From Nicotiana tabacum (lineage: Eukaryota > Streptophyta > Magnoliopsida > Solanales > Solanaceae): 64,000 nt of DNA. The stretch's first letter is position 1. Each line of letters starts with the position of its first letter. Location: NCBI RefSeq assembly GCF_000715075.1, contig NC_134093.1, positions 95,650,826 to 95,714,825 of the forward strand, in the 5' to 3' direction. This document shows, one piece after another, positions 55,327-64,000 of this stretch. The notes under the pieces were generated by a model that was given only the letters and a program-made list of their open reading frames with translations, did not search any database and had not been told where the DNA came from. The translations under genes were made by a program, and so were the position numbers.

Positions 55327-55450
55327 CGCACGGACAACTCACGTGCTGCACGGATAACTCACATGCTATAATATCATATCAAGGCCCGCACGGACAACTC
55401 ACATGCCACCATATCACATTAGAATCCGAACGGACAACTCACGTGCTAAG
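55327..55450. repeat. Hairpin units in Tekay B LTR
   Basis: Four variants of GCACGGACAACTCACGTGC. GCACG pairs with CGTGC, a 5-bp stem around a nine-base loop. A second set lies in the duplicated LTR at 63640-63763. Confidence 0.8.
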
Positions 55451-56399
55451 GTACAATACCTCACAAACAGGCCCTCGACCTCACTCAGTCATGAACCTCT
55501 CTAGTCTCAAAGCTCTCAATAAAGAAAGGGAAAACATCCCAATCAAAGTGTTACAGTATATCATCAAGGAAAATAGCAGAGACTGAGGTAAACATGTACA
55601 AAAATCACTATGACTGAATATAACTACCATGAGCAGGAATATAGCCTAAGCATGATTTCTAACATGAAAGACAGTCAAGTTCTAGTAGACAGGGATGCAT
55701 ATAAACATAAATAAAGGCTATCAGACTTCACAGTCTCCCGGGACGGACCAAGTCTCAATCCCTCATGGCGTACACCCACACGCCTGTTACCTAGCATGGG
55801 TGCCACCTCCAAACAGTCACATTATACCGAACTCCGAGTTTTATACCCTCAAGACCAGATTTAAAACTGTTACTTACCTTAACAACGTAGAACTCCTACT
55901 CCGGAATGCTCTTTCCTCTCGAATCGGCCTCCAAGTGACCCTAATCTAGCCACAAGCAATAAAATACGATCAGTATGAGCTAAAGGAATGAATCACACAA
56001 GGAAAATACCAAATTATAGTCCAAATCCTAAAATTCACTCAAACCCGGCCCCTGGGCCCACGTCTCGAAATCTGACAAAAGTCACAAAACCCGAAAGCCC
56101 ATTCATTCCCGAGTCTACCCATACTAAATTCATCAAAATCCGACCTCATTTGGTTCCTCAAATCCCCAAATCACTCTCTCCAAAATCCCAGCCCTAACCC
56201 CTTATTTCACTTCAAAAATCCTACTAATTGGGTGGGAAATTAACGGGGAAACACCATAGCTAATGATAATAGAGCTCAAGCAACTTACCTCAGTGAATAC
56301 CCTTGAATCCCCTTCAAAAATCGCTCCAAAAGCTCCAAGGTCTGACTTGAAAATGGTGGAAATGAGCAAAAATTACGAAGTCCCCTTTTTATACCTTCT

Positions 56400-56760
56400 A
56401 CCCAGCGAAACCGCACCTGCTGTCCCTTTTACGCTTCTGCGATACCGCACCTGTGAAATTTCCATCGCAGGTGGTGCGGAACTCATTTAAAATCCCAGGT
56501 TCCGTATCTGCGGCCAAATCTCGCACCTGTGATTGCGCATCTGCGCATCCCTCATTGCTTCTACGAAAATTGACCAACTCCTCACATCCGCATCTATGAC
56601 TCAGCCTCACATATGTGGGATCGCAGATGCGACAACTCTTACGCACCTGCAGTTCCAACCCAGGTCCTCTATGTCTGCATCTGCGGCTCACCAAGCGTAC
56701 CAGCGACCTCGCACCTGCGGCTCCCCCTCCGCAAGTGCGGAAAAACACCAGCAGCAGCAG
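56400..56760. repeat. TGCGG/CCGCA inverted-word block in Tekay B LTR
   Basis: Repeated CGCACCTG, CATCTGCG, TGCGGAAC and CCGCAAGTGCGG words in both orientations, able to form many short stems. The offset from the LTR start is about 675-1,035. Confidence 0.7.
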
Positions 56761-57434
56761 TTCAGCTGCATTTCCAAATTCCAAACCTCCCGTTAGCCAT
56801 CCGGAATCACCCCGAGCCCATCGGGACCTCCACCAAACATACCAACAAGTCATACATCAACATACAAATTTAGTCGAGTTTTCAAATCACTCAAAACAAC
56901 ATCAAAACACCAAATTACCCTCAGATTCAAGCCTAAGAACTTCTAAACTTCCAAATTCTGCAAACGATGCCGAAACCTACCAAACCACGTCCGAATGACC
57001 TTAAATATTACACACACATCACAAATGACACCACGAACCTATCCAACTTCCAAAAATCCATTCCGACCTTGATATCAAATTTTCCACTGCCGACCGAAAT
57101 CGTCAAGTTTCCAACTTTCGCCAATTCAAGCCTAATTCCACTACGGACCTCCAAATCACATTCCGGACACGCTCCTTAGTCCAAAATCACCTAACGAAGC
57201 TAATGGAACCATCAGAACTCAAACCCGAGATCGTTTACTCATAAGTCAACATCCGGTTGACTTTTCCAACTTAAGGTTCTAAATAAGAGACTAAGGGTCA
57301 CAATTCACTCCGGAACCACTCCGAAACCTAACCAACTAACGTGACATATCATAATATAGCTGAAAAGAACAAAAGGAAGTAGAAATGGGGAAAACGGGGC
57401 TATAACTCTCGAAACGACCAGCCGAGTCGTTACA

Positions 57435-57452
57435 TCCTCCCTCTCTAAAACA
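57435..57452 (-). promoter_or_regulatory. Polypurine tract of Tekay B
   Basis: On the minus strand TTTTAGAGAGGGAGGA ends at the LTR start. Confidence 0.8.
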
Positions 57453-59151
57453 AACGTTCGTCCTCGAATGGGTCTAGAAACATACCTGGAATCTCAAATA
57501 GGTGTGGATATCTACTCCGCATCTCCCGCTCGGCCTCCCAAGTGGCCTCCTCCACAGGCTGACCTCTCCACTGCACCTTCACCGAAGATATGTCCTTTGA
57601 CCTCAACTTCCGAACTTGCCGATCCAAAATGGCCATCGGCTCCACATCATAAGTCATATCACCCTCCAACTGAACCGTGTTGAAGTCCAAAATATGGGAC
57701 GAATTGCCAACATACTTCCGGAGCATGGAAACATGAAACATTGGATTCACGCTCGACAAACTGGGTGGCAAGGAAAGCTTATAAGCCACATCCCCTATCC
57801 TCTTAAGCACCTCAAAAGGCCCAATGAACCGGGGGCTCAACTTGCCCCTCTTCCCAAACCTCATAACACCCTTCATGGGTGATACCTTCAGCAAAACCTT
57901 CTCCCCAATCATAAAAGACACATCACGGACCTTCCTGTCTGCGTAGCTCTTCATCCTAGACTGCGCCGTGTGAAGCCGCTCCTAAATTAATTTCACCTTA
58001 TCTAATGCATCCTGGATCAAGTCTGTACCCAAGAGCCTAGCCTCACCGGCTCAAACCATCCTACCAGAGATCTACACCTCCTTCCATATAAAGCCTCGTA
58101 CGGAGCCATCTGAATACTCGACTGGTAACTGTTGTTATATGCAAACTCCGCGAGCGGCAAGAACTGATCTAGAGTCAATGACACAAGCGCGCAACATGTC
58201 CTCCAATACATGAATAGTGCGCTCGGACTGCTCGTCTGTCTGAGGGTGAAAAGCTATGCTCAACTCAACCTGAGTACCCAACTCTCGCTGCATGGCCTTC
58301 CAAAACTGCATTGTAAACTGAGTACCTCTATCTGAAATGATGGAAACTGGATTACCATGCAGACGAACAACCTCTCGGATATAAATCTCAGCCAACTGCT
58401 CTGAAGTGTAAGTAGTTCCAACCGGAATGAAGTGTGTGGACTTGGTTAGCCGATCCATAACCACCCAAATAGCATCGAACTTCCTCGAAGTCCGTGGAAG
58501 CCCAACTACAAAGTCCATGGTGATCCGCTCCCACTTCCACTCTGGGATCTCTAACCTCTGAAGCAAGCCACCCGGTCTCTAATGCTCATACTTAACTTGC
58601 TGACAGTTGAAACACCGAGCCACAAACCCAACTATATCCTTCTTCATTTGCCTTCACCAATAGTGCTGTCTCAAATCCTGGTATATATTCGCGGCACCCG
58701 GATGGATAGAATACCGCGAGTTGTGGGCCTCCTCAAGAATCAACTCCCTGAGCCCATTTACATTAGGCACACATATCCGGCCCTGCATCCTCAACATGCC
58801 CTCATCACTAATGGTCACATCCCTAGCATCACCTCGCTGAACCCTGTCCTGAAGAACGAGCAAGTGGGGGTCATCATACTGACGCTCCCTGATACGGTCA
58901 TAAAGAGAAGACCTGGAGACCACACAAGACAATACCCGACTCAGCTTCGAAATATCAAATCTGACAAGCTGGACCGCTAAGGCCTGAACATTCAATGCCA
59001 AGGGTCTCTCTACTGCTGGGAGATATGCTAAACTCCCCAAGCTCTCCGCCCGGCGACTCAAAGCATAGGCCACCACATTGGCTTTCCCCGGGTGGTACAA
59101 AATAGTGATATCGTAGTCCTTAAGAAGCTCTAACCATCCCCGCTGACGCAA
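57445..59151 (-). pseudogene. Integrase with C-terminal chromodomain of Tekay B
   Basis: From 59151 the frame reads RGWLELLKDYDITILYHPGK and RRAESLGSLAYLPAVERPLA (RNase H tail), then the integrase zinc region (HNSRYSIHPGAANIYQDLRQ and CFNCQQVKYEH). The core has KWERITMDFVVGLPRTSRKF, IISDRGTQFTMQFWKAMQ and HPQTDEQSERTIHVLEDML, so D, D and E are all present. A frameshift near 58150 follows. The C-terminal part (57954-57445) includes [20 protein letters not shown] and a chromodomain, [32 protein letters not shown], which in chromoviruses targets insertion to marked heterochromatin. Stops near 59160 and 58580 interrupt the polyprotein. Confidence 0.88.
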
Positions 59152-59166
59152 GTTAAGATCCTTCTG

Positions 59167-60767
59167 CTACAACAGATACTGCAAACAGCGGTGATCAATA
59201 TAGATCTCACAATGAACCCCATACAAATAATGATGCCAAATCTTCAAGGCGTGAACAATGGCTGCTAACTCAAGATCATGGACATGATGGTTCTTATCAT
59301 GGGTCTTCAACTGGCGCGAGGCATAGGCAATCACCCTACCCTCCTGCATCAGAACACATCCAATACCTACCCTCGAGGCATCACAATACACAGAGTAAGA
59401 ACCTGAAGCTGATGGTTGAACTAACACTGGAGCTGTGGTCAAAGCAGTCTTGAGCTTCTGAAAGCTCTCCTCACACTCATCCGACCACCTGAATGGAAAA
59501 CCCTTTGGGTCAATTTGGTCAAGGGCGATGCAATAGATGAAAATTCCTCCATAAAGTGACGATAATAACCTGCCAAACCAAAAAAGCTCCTAATCTTCAT
59601 GGCTGAGGACGGTCTAGGCCAACTCTACACTGCCTCTATCTTCTTCGGATCCACTTGAATACCCTCACTAGACACCACGTTCCCCAAGAATGCTACAGAA
59701 CCGAGCCAGAACTCACACTTAGAGAACTTTGCATAAAGTTTCTTCTCCCTCAATCTTTATAATACAATCCTCAAGTGCTGGGCATGCTCCTCCTGGCTAC
59801 GAGAGTACACCAGGATGTCATCAATGAATACAATAATGAATGAGTCCAAATAGAGCTGGAATATACTGTACATCAAATGCATGAACGCTGCCGGGGCATT
59901 GGTCAGCCCAAAAGATGTCACCAAGAACTCATAACGGCCATATCGGGTCCTAAAAGCTATCTTAAGAATATCCAAATCCCGAATCTTCAGCTGGTGATAA
60001 CCGGACCTCAAATCAATCTTGGAGAACACCCTCGCCCCCTGAAGCTGGTCAAATAAATCATTAATACGAGGCAAAGGATACTTGTTCTTGATTGTGACCT
60101 TGTTCAACTGCCTGTAATCAATACACATCCTCATGGAACCATCCTTCTTATTTACAAATAGAACTGGTACACCCCAAGGTGACACACTAGGACGAATAAA
60201 CCCCTTATCAAGGAGTTCCTGAAGCTGTTCCTTCAACTCCGTCGGTGCCATACGATACGGTGGAATAGAAATGGGTTGAGTGCCCGGCACCAAATCAATA
60301 CCAAAATCAATATCCTTGTCAGGCAGCATGCCCGATAGGTCTGCAGGAAACACATCCGAAAAATCCTGTACCACCGAAATAGAATCCATGGTATGAGTCT
60401 TTGCACTAGCATCCCTCACAAAAGCCAAATAAGATAGGCAACCCTTCTCAACCATACGCTGAGCCTTCAAATATGAAATCACCCTACTAGGTACATAATC
60501 TATAGAACCACTCCACTCAACCCTCGGAAATCCCAGCATAGCCAACGTCACCGTCTTAGCGTGACAATCTAAAACAGCATGACATGGAGATAACCAATCC
60601 ATACCCAATATCACATCAAAGTCAACCATACTGAGCAATAAAAGGTCCACTCGGGTCTCCAGACTCCCAATAGTCACCACACATGACCGATATACGTGAT
60701 CCACAATAATAGTATCGCCCACAGGAGTAGATACATGAACAGATGAAACTAAAGACTCACAGGGCAT
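59167..60767 (-). pseudogene. Protease end, reverse transcriptase and RNase H of Tekay B
   Basis: The 336-codon frame (60767-59757) holds the protease end ([20 protein letters not shown]), the linker ([20 protein letters not shown]) and RT with [74 protein letters not shown]. The palm motif is FIDDILVYS, with IDD at 59825-59817. A TAA near 59757 stops the frame. RT thumb and RNase H continue: [20 protein letters not shown] with a further stop, then [20 protein letters not shown] and [20 protein letters not shown] up to 59167. The polymerase core itself is intact in sequence. Confidence 0.9.
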
Positions 60768-62383
60768 ATCCAGAAATGGGCGAAATACGAGGAAACATAT
60801 GAATACGTGGAACCGGGGTCAAATAATACAGAGGCATCTCTGTAACAAACTGAGACAATACCTGTAATCACAACATCTGAAGCAATAGCATCTTGTATGG
60901 CAGGGATGGCATAGAAACGGGCCTGACCACCCCATAATCTGCCTCCCCCTCTCGGGCGACCCCTAACTGACTGGGCTCCAACCCTAGCTAGCTGAGCTGC
61001 ACCCCTGGCTGGCTGGCCAGGTGATGGAGAAACTGGTGCTGGTGCCATCGGCAGAGTACTCCGCTGTGGAGTCCCACCCAATAGCTTAGGGCAATCTCTC
61101 ATAATGTGACCAAAATCTCTGCACTCGAAACAACCCCTCATTTGACGAAACTGCTGCTCCTGATGCCCAAAAGAACTACCTGGGATATCTAAGTGGACGG
61201 GGCATGATGAGAACTCTGCACTGGTAGTGCACTGAATGATGACTGGCCATGCTGATGACTGTGAGAACCATGGCCAGATGATGCACCACGGTGAAATGGC
61301 CGAGCTGTCTGAGCCTGTCTGAAATAATGACATCTACCGTGCTGGAACTGACCCCCAGATGGAGCACCGCTGAATCCAACTTGACCACGAGGCCTCTTGG
61401 CTTCCCTCTCAACCCTCTCCTGACCGCAAAGCATCTCAATCTGCCGAGCAATGTCATCAACCTCATCAAAGGGAGCAGCAGACACCCTCTCTCTGGTCAT
61501 AAGCAACCGTAGCTGAAAAGTGAGACCATCTATAAACCTCATAATCCTCTCCCTGTCTGTGGGAACCAACAAGATAGCATGACGGGCCAACTCTGAGAAT
61601 CACATCTCATACTACGTCACAGAAATATCACCCTGGCAAAGCTGCTCAAATTGTCTGCGCAGCCCTCTCTGCGGGACTGAGGCACGAGCTTCTCCAAAAA
61701 GACCACGGAGAACTGCTGCCAAGTAAGGGGTGCTGCGCCAACAGGTCTACGCCTCTTGTAAGTCTTCCACCATCTGAGTGCAGCCCCAGAAAACTGAAAA
61801 GTATGAAGGAGATCCCACAAGTCTCCAGAATACCAGCTGTACAGAGTATCCTCTGACACCTGTCCAAGAAGTCCCGGGCATCCTCTCTCTCTGTGCCACT
61901 GAAAGGTGGAGGCTGGAATCTCCCAAACCTCTCCAACCTACGCTGATCATCCTCAGGCATAGCGGGAACCACATAGTCTTGAGCAGCTGCAACCGGTTGG
62001 GCTGGTGGTGCCCCCGGTGTCTGGAGTACCTGAACAACCTGCTCAGGTGTGCGGGCGGCGGGAGTCTGAGCACCTCCCCCGACCTGAGAAGTGGCTGCGG
62101 CAGACGGAACAGAGACCGCCTGAGCAAGACTGGTACACGCAGTCAGAATCTGAGCTAAGGCCTCCTGAAGGCTTGGAATCACAATAGGCATAGGTGGGGC
62201 CTGAGCTGGTGCATCAACAATTGGAATCCGGTCCTGATCTAGGACAACTGGTGGATCTGCAGGTACTGCCCCAACTGCTGTGCGGGTTGCACCTCTGCCC
62301 CTACCACGGCCTCGGCCTCTCGTGGCCCTGGCTGGTGGTACTGGTGGCTGGCCCTCCTGACCGGTAGCACGAGTCCTCATCAT
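60749..62383 (-). pseudogene. gag and protease start of Tekay B
   Basis: The start is the ATG at 62383, MMRTRATGQEGQPPVPPARA, followed by the Arg/Gly-rich RGRGRGRGRG stretch. The capsid domain reads RFGRFQPPPFSGTEREDARD, then frameshifts near 61850 into FSGAALRWWKTYKRRRPVGA and again near 61640. It continues PTDRERIMRFIDGLTFQLRL and FDEVDDIARQIEMLCGQERV. The nucleocapsid knuckle CFECRDFGHIMRDC is intact (about 61133-61092). The protease active site reads [16 protein letters not shown] (about 60838-60791), with DPGS as in other plant gypsy proteases. Gag is close to full length but needs three frame corrections, so it is dead. Confidence 0.86.
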
Positions 62384-62566
62384 CTGTGAGAGACTGAAAC
62401 AACAGGTGTTTAATTACCAGAATAAATAGATTCACACGACAAGAATCCAAGAATGTGAACTTTTCCTAAGGTTTCTGCAGCCTCTAGAAGATAAGTACAG
62501 ACGTCTCCGTACCGATCCGCAAGACTTTACTAACCCGCTCATGACTCGTAAGACCTATGTAACCTA
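62384..62566 (-). other. Leader of Tekay B
   Basis: Untranslated sequence between the primer-binding site and the gag ATG. It includes CGTCTCCGTACCGATCC, shared in reverse complement with the leader at about 6488-6504. Confidence 0.7.
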
Positions 62567-62567
62567 G

Positions 62568-62580
62568 GCTCTGATACCAA
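62568..62580 (-). promoter_or_regulatory. Primer-binding site of Tekay B
   Basis: On the minus strand TTGGTATCAGAGCC begins two bases after the LTR-terminal CA, matching the initiator-tRNA-Met type. Confidence 0.85.
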
Positions 62581-62582
62581 CT

Positions 62583-63057
62583 TGTCATGATCCCAAAATA
62601 TAACGTGTCGTGGTGGCGCCTATCGGTGGTACTAGGCAAGCCGAACTTCCCAAAAATACTTCCAAACTAAATATAAAAGTAAAGTAAAGCTTTCCATATT
62701 AGGAATTTTTCATAAAATTAAAGTTAAACTCAAATTTGGAATAAAGTGCGGAAAAATGAGTCCCAACCATCGGGGTATCACCAAGTCATGAGCGTCTAAG
62801 TATTTAAAGCTATTACAGCCAATGTCTAAATATCAGTACAAAACGAAAAGAAATGTGGAAGGAGTAACAAGGTCCTGCGGACGCTGGCAGCTACCTTACA
62901 GTCTCCGAAACTCAAACAGGCCTGGATTCAACAATCTCCGTGCTCAGACACACCTGGATTTGCACGTGTAGTACAGGGTGTAGTATGAGTACAACCAACT
63001 CAGTAAGTAACAGAAATAAATAAGGAATCGAGAAGTACTGACGAGCTATATAGAACA
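62583..63057 (-). repeat. Truncated 5' LTR of Tekay B
   Basis: It matches the first ~465 plus-strand bases of the 3' LTR (from TGTCATGATCCC) and stops near GAGCTATATAGAACAATT. About 2.3 kb of the LTR is missing. Confidence 0.85.
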
Positions 63058-63084
63058 ATTATCACCAATACAGAACAATTACCA

Positions 63085-64000
63085 CCAAAGGCTTAAACGT
63101 CATCTTATTATCTATCACCAATTCACGCTTATTCTACTACTAGGGCAACATTTCATCTTGTCACGATCCCAAAACCTAACGTGTCGTGATGGTGCCTATC
63201 GGTGGTACTAGGCAAGCCGACCTTCCCAAAAATACTTCCAAACTAAATATAAAAGTAAAGTAAAGCTTTCCATATCAGGAACTTTTCATAAAATTAAAGT
63301 TAAACTCAAATTTGCAGTCTCCGAAAGTCAAACAGGCCTGGACTCAACAATCTCAGTACTCAGACACACCTGGATCTGCACATATAGTGCAGGGTGTCGT
63401 ATGAGTACAACCAACTTAGCAAGTAACAGAAATAAATAAGGAATCGAGAAGTAGTGATGAGCTATACAGAAAAATGCAGCAACAAAGTGAAATAGATGAA
63501 ACCTCACAGACACTGTCACTCAAACCCTCAATAACTCGACATTCAACTCTCATCTCTAAATGCACACACTCAATAGGTACATGCGCTCACTGGGGGTGTT
63601 CATACTCATGAGGGGCTCCTACATCCCAAGTGCTATAATCCGCATGGACAACTCACGTGCTGCATGGACAACTCACGTGCTATAATATCATATCAAGGCC
63701 TGCACGGACAATTCACGTGCCACCATATCACATCAGAATCCGCACGGACAACTCACGTGCTAAGGTACAATACCTTACAAACAAGTCCTCGACCTCACTC
63801 AGTCATGAACCTCTCTAGTCTCATAGCTCTCAATAAAGAAAGGGAAAACATCCCAATCAAAGTGTTACAGTATATCATCAAGGAAAATAGCAGAGACTGA
63901 GGTAAACATGTACAAAAATACTATGACTGCATATAACTACAATGAGCAGGAATATAGCCTAAGCATGATTTCTAACATGAAAGACAGTCAAGTTCTAGTA
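63085..64000 (-). repeat. Duplicate of the left flank and LTR of Tekay B
   Basis: 63085-63158 repeats the single-copy-looking flank at about 54617-54685, and 63159-64000 repeats the LTR from 54686 to about 55690. About 160 bases (54841-55001) are missing at about 63315. It runs off the window. Because flank and LTR are copied together, this looks like a duplication of a genomic segment, not an independent insertion. Confidence 0.85.

Larger units (their letters stand above)
54686..57434 (-). repeat. 3' LTR of Tekay B
   Basis: 2,749 bp. On the minus strand it starts TGTAACGACTCGGCTGGTCG and ends TTTTGGGGTCATGACA. It has four GCACGGACAACTCACGTGC-type hairpin units at 55327-55450 and a block of TGCGG/CCGCA-rich inverted words at 56400-56760. 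Frames within it have no protein features. Confidence 0.9.
54686..63057 (-). mobile_element. Tekay/Del chromovirus B, nearly complete, 5' LTR truncated
   Basis: A Ty3-gypsy element on the minus strand with 3' LTR (54686-57434), polypurine tract, chromodomain, integrase, RNase H, RT, protease, gag, primer-binding site and a 5' LTR that breaks off at about 63057. The gene order and C-terminal chromodomain identify the Tekay branch of chromoviruses. A handful of stops and frameshifts disable it. The 5' LTR end is replaced by a short scrambled junction followed by a copy of the element's left flank. Confidence 0.9.

Noticed and set aside
56398..56998. 151- and 127-codon frames in the Tekay B LTR
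   Set aside because: They sit in the LTR and come from the TGCGG/CCGCA repeats; other frames there are equally open.
58582..58980. 132-codon plus-strand frame
   Set aside because: It is a shadow of the minus-strand integrase coding region.

Overview
This window looks like transposon-rich intergenic DNA from a plant nuclear genome, most likely Solanaceae and plausibly Nicotiana. The reasons are long-LTR Tekay/Del-type Ty3-gypsy elements, a Tat-type gypsy remnant with an antisense ORF, the 3' part of a TS-type SINE, several Ty1-copia elements, and one intron-containing nuclear gene. The family names come from recognising motifs; no database search was run.

Layout. 1-490: AT-rich repeat. 491-4892: Tat-like gypsy remnant (+) with broken gag, protease, the start of RT, an antisense ORF and a 3' LTR; an R-U5-like LTR piece interrupts its gag. 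5740-6401: low-complexity repeat. 6402-15793: old 5'-truncated Tekay-type element (+), split by a solo LTR (6978-9804) with a perfect 5-bp target duplication. 16518-17660: MULE-like element with long inverted repeats and a GC-rich interior. 18936-19007: tRNA-Asp(GUC). 20403-23368 (-): the one convincing protein-coding gene, a three-exon FQR1/WrbA-type NAD(P)H:quinone oxidoreductase whose first intron holds nested MITEs. 24613-31196: complete but inactive copia element A (+). 31197-35949: AT-rich DNA with two diverged copies of one repeat. 35950-41138: copia element B (-). 41970-43371: L1-type LINE remnant (+). 43372-46236 plus 54446-54685: old gypsy remnant (-) into which copia element C (46237-54440, -) appears to have inserted. 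54686-63057: Tekay chromovirus (-) with its chromodomain still readable. 63085-64000: second copy of that element's left flank and LTR.

How it works together. There are no operons. The gene and the tRNA sit in a roughly 6-kb island between retroelement blocks. All three copia elements have matching 5-bp target duplications, so their ends are exact. Their coding regions are broken by stops, frameshifts and deletions, and none looks autonomous. I found no clear new gene system. The most unusual signals are: (i) a near-palindromic GGAACCAGGTTCC word repeated through copia C in more than one reading frame and in apparently non-coding DNA; (ii) hairpin-forming repeats at similar LTR offsets in three Tekay families whose sequences differ; (iii) an R-U5-like segment inside a gag gene.
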